Below, in pieces: positions 16,862-25,514 of a stretch of DNA of 64,000 nt (its first letter is position 1; the number at the start of each line of letters is the position of its first letter). The stretch comes from JBOGCH01 sp051656645. Lineage in GTDB: Bacteria; Bacteroidota; Bacteroidia; Bacteroidales; Marinifilaceae. The notes beneath the pieces were generated by a model, which did no database searches, was not told where the DNA came from, and saw only the letters and a list, made by a program, of their open reading frames with translations. A program made the position numbers and the translations under genes. The stretch is taken from positions 17,814-81,813 of the forward strand of contig JBOGCH010000002.1 in assembly GCA_051656645.1 (NCBI GenBank), in the 5' to 3' direction.

Positions 16862-16869
16862 CAAAAGTA
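16862..16869 (-). promoter_or_regulatory. Probable secDF -7 promoter element
   Basis: Minus-strand TACTTTTG, 62 nt upstream of the secDF ATG; the -33 box is weak. Confidence 0.5.
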
Positions 16870-16933
16870 AAACTTTTTTTCATATTCATGCACATTTATG
16901 CCCTCTTTTTACGCATAGATACAACAACTTCCG

Positions 16934-17392
16934 TTAATAACGACGTGCTCTCCAAGTTAATGTTTTTAGATGATAGTCGATAACAGCGCCATTTTTATAG
17001 AGAAAATCCGACCCCAAAAGTCCAACTACTGTACGTTGCAATTGACGTTGATACATCTCATTTACCGACTCCAGATTAATGGCAGCCATCCTTACACGTC
17101 CTACAATTTCCTTACCAATTACAAAATCGTCAATTCGCACAATGGCAATATCCTCTATGGCTCCATTAATGGTGCGCGATTGTAACGGCATGTCTATTTT
17201 CTTTTTCTCTAACTCTGTTATTATACGTCGGTCCACCACCGATACGGAAGCGCCCGTATCAATAATCATTGCTCCGCTCTCTCCATCCAATTGTACATTA
17301 ACAAGCACGTGATAACTATTATCCTCTAACGTAACAATTTCAATTGGCACACACTTGTGGACAAAATAGCCCCTCTCTCTATTTTTCTTCAT
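16934..17392 (-). CDS. Retropepsin-like aspartic protease domain protein
   Basis: 152 residues, single domain. MIIDTGASVSVVD at about residue 43 is the DTGA active-site motif of clan AA proteases, and VVGLLGSDFL near the C-terminus is the second conserved turn (the psi-loop LG). Such domains act as homodimers. I see no signal peptide or membrane helix, so it should be cytosolic, unlike many periplasmic bacterial members (TIGR02281-type). Substrate unknown. It lies between secDF and a long intergenic region, with its own probable promoter. Confidence 0.82.
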   Translation of the reverse strand: MKKNRERGYFVHKCVPIEIVTLEDNSYHVLVNVQLDGESGAMIIDTGASVSVVDRRIITELEKKKIDMPLQSRTINGAIEDIAIVRIDDFVIGKEIVGRVRMAAINLESVNEMYQRQLQRTVVGLLGSDFLYKNGAVIDYHLKTLTWRARRY

Positions 17393-17417
17393 TTAACGGT
17401 TTAAATATTGTATGGTA

Positions 17418-17447
17418 CAAAATTAGAATTTTTAATTACTTATACAA
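17418..17447 (-). promoter_or_regulatory. Promoter of the aspartic protease gene
   Basis: Minus strand TTG at 17445-17447, 19 nt, TAATTTTG at 17418-17425 (matches TAnnTTTG). It lies 25 nt upstream of the ATG. Confidence 0.55.
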
Positions 17448-17660
17448 TTTTGTCTATGAGTTTATTGAAAAAGTTGATTTATACGTTTAGAACGTACCAT
17501 AACGTTCCCAAAAAACTTTTAATGCGTAACGAAGCTATCTTGAAAAAATAAGCAGAAATCATCCCACCGGCATCTCCACTGTATTGTTGTTGAAAAAGTA
17601 ACTTTCAATACATATAATCCAATTTACTCCCATTCAATCAACGCATATCCTTCCTGTACG

Positions 17661-17753
17661 TTTCGACTAGGTTACGACAGGGTTTCGACTAGGTTTCTAC
17701 CACTATGCCTCCCCAATAGTAGTCGAAACCTAGTCGTAACCTAGTCGAAACCC
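17661..17753. repeat. 11-nt repeat island A (3-4 direct units, loop, 3 inverted units)
   Basis: Units TTTCGACTAGG, TTACGACAGGG, TTTCGACTAGG and a degenerate fourth unit run from 17661 to 17704. After a short spacer, AGTAGTCGAAA, CCTAGTCGTAA and CCTAGTCGAAA run from 17718 to 17750, which are the same units inverted. Folding gives a stem of about 33 bp with few mismatches; the TTAC variant is the middle unit in both arms. The island sits in the 604-nt gap between the aspartic protease and catalase genes. The rest of the gap is AT-rich with a small GAACGT/ACGTTC palindrome at 17490-17507 and a 7-bp hairpin at 17760-17782; I see no gene there. Confidence 0.9.
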
Positions 17754-17996
17754 TTAAGAGAGGTAAGAGAAGCTGTTACCTCATTTCAAGTAACATTTTC
17801 CTAAAACACAACGATTGTAATGTTGGGCATATTTCAAGAATAGCACCTATAACTTATTCACATAGACAGATTTACTATCGCTGTAAACGTATTTAAAAAC
17901 TGGTGTAAAACAGATGATTTGAACAAACATTCCGCACTCAACAACGTAACATCTACGCAATCATTAATTTCTCTTGAAACTTTAAAGGAACAAATT

Positions 17997-19511
17997 ATGG
18001 ACGAACAAACAAAAAAACAGTTAATGTCTAATGGAGGACGGCCTATTGCTGATAATGAAAACATAAAAACAGCAGGAGAACATGGACCGGCATTATTAGA
18101 GAATGTTTGGTTTTTAGAAAAACTTGCCACATTTGATAGAGAACGTATACCTGAACGTGTAGTTCACGCTAAGGGATCGGGAGCTTTTGGAGAGTTTACG
18201 GTTACAAAGGACATTACAAAGTACACTAAAGCAGCTCTTTTTTCCACCATTGGCAAAAAGACTAAAATGATAGCTCGCTTTTCTACCGTAGCAGGCGAAC
18301 GAGGCGCTGCCGATACAGAGCGAGACGTTCGCGGATTTGCTTTAAAGTTTTACACAGAGGAGGGCAATTGGGATTTAGTTGGAAATAATACCCCTGTGTT
18401 CTTTGTTCGCGATCCGTTAAAGTTTCCTGATTTTATTCACACGCAAAAACGTGATCCTCGCAATAATATGCGTAGCAATACTGCAATGTGGGACTTTTGG
18501 TCCTTGAGTCCGGAGACACTTCACCAAGTTATGATTTTAATGAGTGACCGGGGAATACCTAAAGGATTTAGACACATGCACGGATTTGGTAGTCACACAT
18601 ATAGTTTCTACAATGCTAAGAACGAATTATATTGGGTAAAATTCCATTTTAGAACTCAACAAGGAATTGAAAACTACACCAATGCAGAAGCTGCTCAAAT
18701 TGTTGCGCATGACCGAGAAGCATCGCAACGTGACCTATTTACAAACATAGAACAAGGAAATTACCCAAAATGGACCATGTACGTTCAAATAATGCCTGAG
18801 CATGAAGCACAAACTTACAGAGTTAATCCTTTTGACTTAACCAAGGTATGGAGCCATAAGGACTATCCACTGATTGAAGTTGGCTATTTTGAATTAAACA
18901 AGAATGTTGATAATTACTTTGCTCAAATTGAACAGGCTGCATTTAACCCTGCCAATAAAGTACCAGGAATAAGTTTCTCCCCCGACAAGATGCTACAAGG
19001 ACGACTCTTTGCATACGGAGACGCTCATAGGTATAGACTGGGTGTAAACTATGAATCCATTCCTGTAAATTGTCCGATGCATAAACCACAAAATTACAAT
19101 AGGGATGGACATATGAGAATTGATGATAACGGAGGAGGTAGCGTAAATTATGAACCAAATAGTTTTAATGGTCCAATGCATGATCCTTGTCTTGAAGAGC
19201 CTGCTATGAAGATTGAAGGCTATGCTAAGGCGTATAACAACAGGACTGACATTGATTACTATTCGCAACCAGGAGCGCTTTTCCGTTTAATGCCGGAGGA
19301 TGAACAAATGCGTACCATAAACAATATTCATGAAGCTCTTGATGGTGTTCCGGACTTTATTAAACTAAGAGTTGCGGGGCGTTTTTATTTAGCCGATAAC
19401 AAATGCGGTATAGGTTTGGCTCAAAAACTGAACATTGATAATGATGTTTTAAAGAATGTAGCTGAACGGCTATTAGCAGATGACAAAAAACGAGCTCAAG
19501 AAAAGAGTTAG
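17997..19511 (+). CDS. katA: Monofunctional haem catalase
   Basis: 504 residues from the ATG at 17997, preceded by AAAGGAA; the frame is open 26 codons upstream but the family N-terminus is at this ATG. It breaks hydrogen peroxide to water and oxygen. Visible: active-site region FDRERIPERVVHAKGSGAFG with the distal His, the distal Asn region NNTPVFFVRDP, and the haem-ligand segment RLFAYGDAHRYRLG with the proximal Tyr. This is a small-subunit (clade 3-like) catalase of the KatA type. It stands alone behind a long upstream region carrying repeat island A. No clear -33/-7 promoter was found. Confidence 0.97.
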   Translation: MDEQTKKQLMSNGGRPIADNENIKTAGEHGPALLENVWFLEKLATFDRERIPERVVHAKGSGAFGEFTVTKDITKYTKAALFSTIGKKTKMIARFSTVAGERGAADTERDVRGFALKFYTEEGNWDLVGNNTPVFFVRDPLKFPDFIHTQKRDPRNNMRSNTAMWDFWSLSPETLHQVMILMSDRGIPKGFRHMHGFGSHTYSFYNAKNELYWVKFHFRTQQGIENYTNAEAAQIVAHDREASQRDLFTNIEQGNYPKWTMYVQIMPEHEAQTYRVNPFDLTKVWSHKDYPLIEVGYFELNKNVDNYFAQIEQAAFNPANKVPGISFSPDKMLQGRLFAYGDAHRYRLGVNYESIPVNCPMHKPQNYNRDGHMRIDDNGGGSVNYEPNSFNGPMHDPCLEEPAMKIEGYAKAYNNRTDIDYYSQPGALFRLMPEDEQMRTINNIHEALDGVPDFIKLRVAGRFYLADNKCGIGLAQKLNIDNDVLKNVAERLLADDKKRAQEKS

Positions 19512-19535
19512 GATAGCAATCATATTTTCTATATT

Positions 19536-19587
19536 CATGGCATAACCATAATGATCTTGCAGATTAATGGGTTATGCCATGTTTTTA
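19536..19587 (+). terminator. Terminator of catalase
   Basis: CATGGCATAACC and GGTTATGCCATG form a 12-bp stem with a 22-nt loop, followed by TTTTTATT on the plus strand. Confidence 0.8.
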
Positions 19588-19595
19588 TTACACAG

Positions 19596-20981
19596 CTATA
19601 TTTTGACGAAAGTATCCTTTTGTTTCGCTACATGGAGGTTATTATCCTCTTTAAGATATTTCCTATAAAAACGTAAAAATAGGATATGCGTAGTTAGTGC
19701 CGCGGTAATGTCCGATATAGGCTCGGCAAACAGAACGCCGTTCTCTTTCGTGGCAAAGAAATAAGGAAGTATATAGATTAACGGCACAAGCAGTATAATT
19801 TTTCGTAGTGTTGCAAGGAATACTGATATCTTTGCTTGACCAAGAGAGAGGAATATTTGCTGACAAATTATTTGTCCGCCAAATATAAATAGCCCAATAA
19901 AGTATATGTGAATGTAGCGAGAAGTTATGGCAACCAACTGTACATCCGTGTTGAATATACGAACAAAGAACATGGGAAAAAGCATTAATGACGTACAAAA
20001 CAACACGTTGTATCCCATACCTACGGAATACGCCAGTTTTATGGCTTTACGTACACGCGGAAGCAAACCCGCACCGTAGTTGTAACTAACAATGGGTTGT
20101 AGTCCCTGTGAGAGTCCCTGTAACGGCATTAAAATCATACATGAGATGCTAGTGATAATTGTCATTGCTCCCACAGATAAATCGCCACCAAAGCGAGCCA
20201 ATTGACTATTTAGCGATATGAGTACAGCACACTCTGTGGACTGCATTATAAATGGCGATACGCCAAGACTAACTATGTTTAATACTGTTTTCCACTCGGG
20301 AATAATGTATTTTTTGCGAATGGCTAGTTGACTTTTGCCTGCTACAAGAAAGCGCATTACCCACAATGCCGATACACCTTGCGCAATAATTGTGGCAAGA
20401 GCAGCCCCCTTAACTCCCATGTTAAGATAGAATATAAAAATGGGATCCAGTACTACGTTGATGGCAGCCCCTATTATTACCGTCATCATACCCACTTTGG
20501 CAAAACCTTGCGTGTTAATAAAGGGATTCATACCAAGGGATAGCTGGACAAATACGGTACCACACATGTAAATGGTTAAGTAATTTACAGCATAATCAAT
20601 GGTAGCCTCACTAGCTCCAAATGCCCACAGTAGAGGATATCGGAAAAGGATAAATACCGTTGTAAGACATAAGCCGGTGAGAATGAGCATTGAAAAACTA
20701 TTGGTCATAATTTTTTCGGCTCCTTGCTTATCGCCAGCTCCCAAACGTATAGCACAGCGCGGAGCTCCTCCCATACCAAAAAGCGCACTAAAAGCAGCAA
20801 CTAACATAATGAGTGGCATGGTTACTCCTACACCTGCCATTGCTAACTCCCCATTCTCCATTCTACCAATAAAAATTCGGTCAACTATGGTGTATAACAC
20901 ATTGACAACCTGCGCCACTATGGCTGGAGATGCTAAACGCACCAATAGCTTCCCTACTGAATCTTTTCCTAAATCGTTCAC
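19596..20981 (-). CDS. MATE-family multidrug/sodium exporter
   Basis: 461 residues with about twelve membrane helices. The opening NDLGKDSVGKLLVRLASPAIVAQVVNVLYTIVDRIFIG and later GAAINVVLDPIFIF and GLSQGLQPIVSYNYGAG are typical of the MepA/NorM branch, which exports drugs in exchange for Na+ or H+. The open frame begins at a TTG at 21011, but that overlaps the promoter; I choose GTG at 20979-20981 (VNDLGKD), preceded by AGGAA, because homologues start at this point. It is divergent from the GSCFA gene and convergent with catalase. Substrate unknown. Confidence 0.9.
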   Translation of the reverse strand: MNDLGKDSVGKLLVRLASPAIVAQVVNVLYTIVDRIFIGRMENGELAMAGVGVTMPLIMLVAAFSALFGMGGAPRCAIRLGAGDKQGAEKIMTNSFSMLILTGLCLTTVFILFRYPLLWAFGASEATIDYAVNYLTIYMCGTVFVQLSLGMNPFINTQGFAKVGMMTVIIGAAINVVLDPIFIFYLNMGVKGAALATIIAQGVSALWVMRFLVAGKSQLAIRKKYIIPEWKTVLNIVSLGVSPFIMQSTECAVLISLNSQLARFGGDLSVGAMTIITSISCMILMPLQGLSQGLQPIVSYNYGAGLLPRVRKAIKLAYSVGMGYNVLFCTSLMLFPMFFVRIFNTDVQLVAITSRYIHIYFIGLFIFGGQIICQQIFLSLGQAKISVFLATLRKIILLVPLIYILPYFFATKENGVLFAEPISDITAALTTHILFLRFYRKYLKEDNNLHVAKQKDTFVKI

Positions 20982-21000
20982 GTTCCTAATATTTGGGATA

Positions 21001-21008
21001 CAAAAGTA
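21001..21008 (-). promoter_or_regulatory. -7 element of the MATE gene
   Basis: Minus-strand TACTTTTG, 19 nt upstream of the GTG start. It overlaps the region of the divergent promoter at 21024-21031. Confidence 0.55.
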
Positions 21009-21023
21009 CAAAAGAATTTTATT

Positions 21024-21031
21024 TACATTTG
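21024..21031 (+). promoter_or_regulatory. -7 element of the GSCFA gene
   Basis: TACATTTG on the plus strand, 25 nt upstream of the ATG at 21057. No clear TTTG at -33. Confidence 0.5.
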
Positions 21032-21056
21032 CGTTATTATACTAAAACCTCTATTT

Positions 21057-22007
21057 ATGCAACCATTACAAACATTTGTCGATATTCCTGTCAGTACAAT
21101 AAATATCAGTTATGCAACTCCAGTAATGATGTTGGGCTCATGCTTTGTTGAAAACATGGGAAAACGAATGGAGGATTACAGACTACCGGTGGTGGTTAAT
21201 CCCAATGGCATTGTCTACAATCCAAAATCGGTGGCAACAACGCTTGAGGATATTTTAGATGAGCGCATGCCAGATGAGAGTGAGTATCTGTTTAACGAAG
21301 GACGTTGGCACTCGCTCCGTCACCATTCCGCGTTTAGCCATGAGGACAAAGCAACATTAATGGAAAGTATTGCAACAAGACAACGAGATCATAAAAGTTT
21401 TCTTCGCAGTTGCAAATACATTATCATTACATGGGGTACGGCATGGGTGTACAGATACAAAGAATCTGGGCATGTTGTGGCCAATTGCCATAAACTCCCG
21501 GCAAGGGAATTTGATCGTTTTAGACTTAGTGTTGATACTATTATTGATAACTACAAAACATTACTGCTGCGTTTAAGAGAGTTTAATCCGGAACTCAAGG
21601 TTCTGTTCACAGTAAGCCCTATTCGCCACGTAAAGGACGGACTACATGAGAATCAGTTAAGCAAATCGACCTTGCTGCTTGCCATAGACCAATTGCAACA
21701 GGAGTTTGATTTTGTAGACTACTTCCCTGCATACGAGATTGTGATGGACGAATTGCGAGATTACAGATTTTATGCTGAGGACATGGCACATGTATCGGCA
21801 GTAACTGTACAGTATATATGGGATAAGTTTATGGATAATTACATTGACACGAAATGCTTTAGCCTCTTTAAGAGTATTGAGAAAATAAATAAGTTTAGAG
21901 CGCATAGACCGTTTAACATAGAAAGTGATGCGTATAAAGAGGCTGTACAAAAAAATGAAAAGCTATCCGAACAAATTGATAAAACCATAAGTAAATACGG
22001 TAAATAG
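21057..22007 (+). CDS. GSCFA-domain protein
   Basis: 316 residues. MMLGSCFVENMGKRM at about residue 24 is the GSCFA signature that names the family (PF08885), and HVSAVTVQYIWDKF near residue 245 is the conserved later segment with His. The fold is related to SGNH/GDSL hydrolases, where the Ser of GSC and the late His would be catalytic, but no substrate is known. No signal peptide. It is followed after 18 nt by a DUF4382 lipoprotein gene on the same strand, so the two may be co-transcribed. Confidence 0.88.
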   Translation: MQPLQTFVDIPVSTINISYATPVMMLGSCFVENMGKRMEDYRLPVVVNPNGIVYNPKSVATTLEDILDERMPDESEYLFNEGRWHSLRHHSAFSHEDKATLMESIATRQRDHKSFLRSCKYIIITWGTAWVYRYKESGHVVANCHKLPAREFDRFRLSVDTIIDNYKTLLLRLREFNPELKVLFTVSPIRHVKDGLHENQLSKSTLLLAIDQLQQEFDFVDYFPAYEIVMDELRDYRFYAEDMAHVSAVTVQYIWDKFMDNYIDTKCFSLFKSIEKINKFRAHRPFNIESDAYKEAVQKNEKLSEQIDKTISKYGK

Positions 22008-22025
22008 TAATTTTAATATAAGAAC

Positions 22026-22811
22026 ATGAGAGCAAAAAGAATGTTGTATTTGTTTATTATGAGCTTGGCGGTAATGGCTTGTAATAAAAATAACTCGGAC
22101 GATAAAGTGAAAGTAAGTTTTTACCTAACGGACGCGCCCGCAAGTATGAGTATTGACTCAGTGATTATTGAGTTAGAGGAACTGGCTTACAATGTTAGTG
22201 GCGATAAATGGACAAAAATAGATGTAGACGCTGAAATGATTAATTTAAGTAGTTTGACAAACGGACTAGACACTCTGCTTGGCGATATACACTTAGACAA
22301 AGGTGATAAAATTACGCAAGTACGTCTTGTTTTGGGAAATGAAAACTACGCCGTATTGTCGGACGGTACGAGAGTTGCACTTAAGGTGCCAAGCGGACAA
22401 CAATCCGGGATTAAAGTAAATGTACAATCCTCGGCACCCGTTACAAGTAGCTATAGAGTGGTTATTGATTTTGATGCTAACAAGTCAGTGCATCAACAAG
22501 GGAATGGTAATTACATTATGAATCCGGTAATTAGAGCCTATATAGACGAGAACAGCTCTGAAATATATGGTACTATTGTACCAACGGATAAAATTATGCG
22601 AGTATATACCGTAAACGGTTCACAAGATACTATTTCGACGTTATCCAATCCGGAGTTAAACAATAAATTTGTTTTGCATGGATTATATACAGGAAAATAC
22701 AATGTATATGTTGAGGATCCGGGTAGTGCAACAATTTTGTGGCAAAAGGATGCCATTGACATTACGGGTGGCACAAATATAAACTTAGGCGAGATTACAC
22801 TTGGTAATTAA
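22026..22811 (+). CDS. DUF4382-type lipoprotein
   Basis: 261 residues. Lipoprotein signal peptide with lipobox LAVMAC (Cys19), followed by KNNSDD; the acidic +2 to +6 stretch suggests surface export in Bacteroidota. VSFYLTDAPASMSIDSVIIELEEL is the start of the DUF4382 domain (residues 30-165), and the last 80 residues look like a carboxypeptidase-regulatory-like beta domain (STLSNPELNNKFVLHGLYTG). Function unknown; homologues are envelope proteins. Same strand as the GSCFA gene; ends at a shared terminator with the convergent SPOR gene. Confidence 0.85.
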   Translation: MRAKRMLYLFIMSLAVMACNKNNSDDKVKVSFYLTDAPASMSIDSVIIELEELAYNVSGDKWTKIDVDAEMINLSSLTNGLDTLLGDIHLDKGDKITQVRLVLGNENYAVLSDGTRVALKVPSGQQSGIKVNVQSSAPVTSSYRVVIDFDANKSVHQQGNGNYIMNPVIRAYIDENSSEIYGTIVPTDKIMRVYTVNGSQDTISTLSNPELNNKFVLHGLYTGKYNVYVEDPGSATILWQKDAIDITGGTNINLGEITLGN

Positions 22812-22847
22812 ATAAATGAGGCATCCGTTGGGATGCCTCATTTATTT
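22810..22847. terminator. Bidirectional terminator
   Basis: Perfect 17-bp stem AAATAAATGAGGCATCC/GGATGCCTCATTTATTT with a 4-nt loop, overlapping the stop codons of both convergent genes. Confidence 0.92.
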
Positions 22848-23340
22848 AATCTTCTGTTTCGATATCTTGCATTGGAACGCGTTTAAGCTCTTGCGCCGTT
22901 ATAGGTGTACGTACAACATAGGAAGCAGGATAAATGGCTCTTATTTTAGCCAGAGCGGCTACAGCTTCAAGACGTGAGGTGAAGTTGCCTACGCGGATAC
23001 GAAAGTCGGGATCCATGTACTGCAAATAGGCAGGAAGCGTAGGGAACGCTATTTCCAAATCGTCGCGCATTTTCTTTAGTTTATTCATATCTGCTCCAAG
23101 TGAGTTAGTTGAATATACTTGAATGCGATAACCGTTAAGCTGAGCTTGCTTAGCATTTTGTCGGGATGACAAGGAAATAAGCGAATCGATAAGTGGATCG
23201 ACATGGCGCGTAAGTTTTCCGCCTACAGTGTCCTGATCTAGTTTCTCAAAGATTGAAGCATAGTGAGGTTTTACCACCTCAATAGTATCTGTGGGTTGCG
23301 TTTGCGGCAACATTAGTAATGATATGATAATATGCAACAT
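22846..23340 (-). CDS. Small exported SPOR-domain protein
   Basis: 164 residues from the ATG at 23338-23340 (MLHIIISLLMLPQ). The open frame extends 25 codons further but that part looks like non-coding read-through. A short hydrophobic N-terminus suggests export. The C-terminal half, GYRIQVYSTNSLGADMNK to SRLEAVAALAKIRAIYPASYVVRTPI, is a SPOR domain, which binds septal peptidoglycan stripped of stem peptides. Role in cell division or cell-wall maintenance is inferred from the domain. It stands alone, converging on the DUF4382 gene. Confidence 0.85.
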   Translation of the reverse strand: MLHIIISLLMLPQTQPTDTIEVVKPHYASIFEKLDQDTVGGKLTRHVDPLIDSLISLSSRQNAKQAQLNGYRIQVYSTNSLGADMNKLKKMRDDLEIAFPTLPAYLQYMDPDFRIRVGNFTSRLEAVAALAKIRAIYPASYVVRTPITAQELKRVPMQDIETED

Positions 23341-23495
23341 AGCTCTATAGTTTGCTTTGGTTAATTTGGAAAATATCCGGAGTGTAAAAGTAGCAAAATA
23401 TCTGATGTATGCCAATAGTATGTGCTAGGAAGCGTTAAGGCTGTTAAAAAAGCGTTAATCAAAACTGTACTACTGTACAATATGGTAAAAACAGA

Positions 23496-23503
23496 TATTT
23501 TTG
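23496..23503 (+). promoter_or_regulatory. -7 element of cyuA
   Basis: TATTTTTG, 56 nt upstream of the cyuA ATG; the -33 position is poorly conserved. Confidence 0.5.
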
Positions 23504-23559
23504 TAACCATGCATTTGTTGCGTAAAATAAGTAAAAACTAAATATTAAATCCGAGAATT

Positions 23560-24846
23560 ATGTCTCAAGCTACTGAAGAACAGATTATTGAACTATTGCG
23601 CTCTGAAGCTGTCCCGGCATTGGGATGTACTGAGCCAGTTGCATGTGCACTTGCTTGCGCAAGATGTAAAGAAGAGTTAGGAGGAAACCCGGACAAAATA
23701 GAGGTGTTGGTGAGTGGCAATATCTTCAAAAACGGTATGGGAGTAGGAATTCCGGGTAGCGGAATGACAGGATTGCCAATTGCAGCAGCATTAGGCGCCG
23801 TGTGCGGAAAAACAGAGTACGGGCTTGAGGTACTAAAAGAGGTATCGGTGGGCAATAATCTGGAAATAGCCAAAGCTATGCTTACGGATGGAAAAGTGTC
23901 TGTTAAGTTAAAAGAGGACGCTGAAGACAAGCTATATTGCGAGGCAACTTGCACTCTAGGAGATGATACAGTACGCGTTATTATTGTGCAAGGACACACT
24001 AATATTGTACTTATAGAAAAGAATGGTGAGAAATTGTTTGAAAAAGCATTTACGGTTGTAACAGGGAAAGAGGAGAAAAAACGTCCGGAACTGTCGTTTG
24101 AGCGTATTTGGGATTTTGTACAAACAATTGATACAAACAATATTGATTTTCTTTTACACGGTGCGGAGATGAATAAAATTATCTCTGACGAGGGTTTACG
24201 CAATGATTATGGATTGTGTATTGGCCGTACGCTAAAAGAGAACATTGATAAAGGATTGTTGGAAAATGACTTTTTGAATAAAGTAATTATTCGTGCAACG
24301 GCAGCATCTGACGCACGTATGGATGGTTGCGAAAAACCGGTTATGACTAACTCCGGAAGCGGTAACCAAGGTATTACTGTTATACTACCTGTGGTAGTGG
24401 CGGCTGAGCAGTTTGAAGCTAGCGAGGAGCAACTTATACGTGCATTGGCATTGAGTAACTTGGTGGCGGCGCACATTCACTTCTATATGGGGCACCTATC
24501 GGCACTATGTGGTATATTGATTGCTGCTACAGGTTCGGCATCTGCTATTACTTATTTAATGGGTGGGAACAAGGAACAAGTTATTAACACCATTAAAACA
24601 ATGTGTTCAAATCTTACCGGTATGGTGTGCGATGGCGCAAAACAGGGATGTGCATTAAAAGTATACTCGGGCGTATCGGCAGCTGTACAGGCTTCGTTAC
24701 TGTCTATGCGTGGTATAAAAACCAACAACGACGGTATTATAGAAGAGGATATTGAAACTACAATCAGAAATATTGGTATACTAGGGACAGTTGGTATGGA
24801 ACAAACCGACAAAACCATTTTAAAGATTATGTGTAATAAACAATAA
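23560..24846 (+). CDS. cyuA: L-cysteine desulfidase (UPF0597 family)
   Basis: 428 residues. The family (CyuA/YhaM, related to the archaeal L-cysteine desulfidase and to serine dehydratase alpha) turns L-cysteine into pyruvate, ammonia and sulfide with a [4Fe-4S] cluster. Visible: SEAVPALGCTEPVACALACARCK with Cys23 and other cysteines at the N-terminus, GIPGSGMTGLPIAAALG, TNSGSGNQGITVILPVV, and MCSNLTGMVCDGAKQGCALK with the further cluster cysteines. It is followed closely by a TatD-like gene (9-nt gap) and tcdA, forming a three-gene operon. No cysteine-specific transporter or regulator is next to it. Confidence 0.92.
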   Translation: MSQATEEQIIELLRSEAVPALGCTEPVACALACARCKEELGGNPDKIEVLVSGNIFKNGMGVGIPGSGMTGLPIAAALGAVCGKTEYGLEVLKEVSVGNNLEIAKAMLTDGKVSVKLKEDAEDKLYCEATCTLGDDTVRVIIVQGHTNIVLIEKNGEKLFEKAFTVVTGKEEKKRPELSFERIWDFVQTIDTNNIDFLLHGAEMNKIISDEGLRNDYGLCIGRTLKENIDKGLLENDFLNKVIIRATAASDARMDGCEKPVMTNSGSGNQGITVILPVVVAAEQFEASEEQLIRALALSNLVAAHIHFYMGHLSALCGILIAATGSASAITYLMGGNKEQVINTIKTMCSNLTGMVCDGAKQGCALKVYSGVSAAVQASLLSMRGIKTNNDGIIEEDIETTIRNIGILGTVGMEQTDKTILKIMCNKQ

Positions 24847-24854
24847 TTGGTTTT

Positions 24855-25514
24855 ATGTCCGCATTTATTGATATTCACACGCACTTTGCCTATGCGGACA
24901 AAGTTGCGATAATAGATATATCTGCACAAGGAGCGTCGCCCACTATCGGTGACGCTCCTTGTTCGTATGGGGTGCATCCGTATTTTATTACGGACGATTA
25001 CGTTATGCGCCTTGAAACATTATATAGACTAGCTGCTAATGGACAGCTCACCGCTATTGGCGAATGTGGTTTTGACCATAGAGCAAGTACCGATATAAAA
25101 CTACAGAGAAGCATTTTTGAGAAGCATATTTCCATTTCTGAACAATTCCACTTACCTTTGATTATTCATTGCGTAAAGGGCTTCCCTGAGCTTATTTCTT
25201 GCCATAAACAATTTCGGCCTAAACAAGCTTGGATTGTACATGGTTATAATAATAAGGAAACGGTGCTAAAACAGTTATTGGATTGTGGTATTTACCTATC
25301 ATTGGGCAAGGCACTTTTATTCCCTAATTCCAATGCAAGATTACTGGCCAAAAACATACCGCAGGATAAACTCTTTATTGAAACGGACGATGTACCACTC
25401 TCCATTGAGGAGTTATACAGTATTGTTGCTGCACAACGGGGTATAAGCATAGACGAGTTAAAAACGCAAATTGAAGCCAATTTTAAACATGTAATTTATG
25501 ACAACAGAAAATAA
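24855..25514 (+). CDS. TatD-family metal-dependent hydrolase
   Basis: 219 residues, shorter than typical TatD (about 260). FIDIHTHF gives the HxH metal ligands, IGECGFDHR the Glu, LIIHCVKG and IVHGYNN the later His residues, and FIETDD the final Asp. TatD proteins are 3'-5' DNA exonucleases or D-aminoacyl-tRNA-related hydrolases of the amidohydrolase fold; the specific function is not known here. The gene overlaps tcdA by 17 nt and follows cyuA, so it is part of one operon. Confidence 0.88.
   Translation: MSAFIDIHTHFAYADKVAIIDISAQGASPTIGDAPCSYGVHPYFITDDYVMRLETLYRLAANGQLTAIGECGFDHRASTDIKLQRSIFEKHISISEQFHLPLIIHCVKGFPELISCHKQFRPKQAWIVHGYNNKETVLKQLLDCGIYLSLGKALLFPNSNARLLAKNIPQDKLFIETDDVPLSIEELYSIVAAQRGISIDELKTQIEANFKHVIYDNRK

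Noticed and set aside
17661..17753. CRISPR array
   Set aside because: Units are 11 nt with no spacers, an inverted second arm, and no cas genes nearby.
17919..17996. Longer catalase start 26 codons upstream
   Set aside because: The extra residues do not resemble catalase N-termini; AAAGGAA stands just before the ATG at 17997.
20982..21011. TTG start of the MATE gene
   Set aside because: It falls in the promoter -7 box; GTG at 20979-20981 has a better fit to family N-termini and a ribosome-binding sequence.
22012..22030. Promoter between GSCFA and DUF4382 genes
   Set aside because: Only 18 nt separate the genes and there is no TAnnTTTG; co-transcription is simpler.
23509..23541. Ten-codon upstream ORF (MHLLRKISKN) before cyuA
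   Set aside because: Its ATG lies at or before the likely transcription start given the -7 box at 23496-23503, and it has no Cys codons, so a regulatory leader is not supported.
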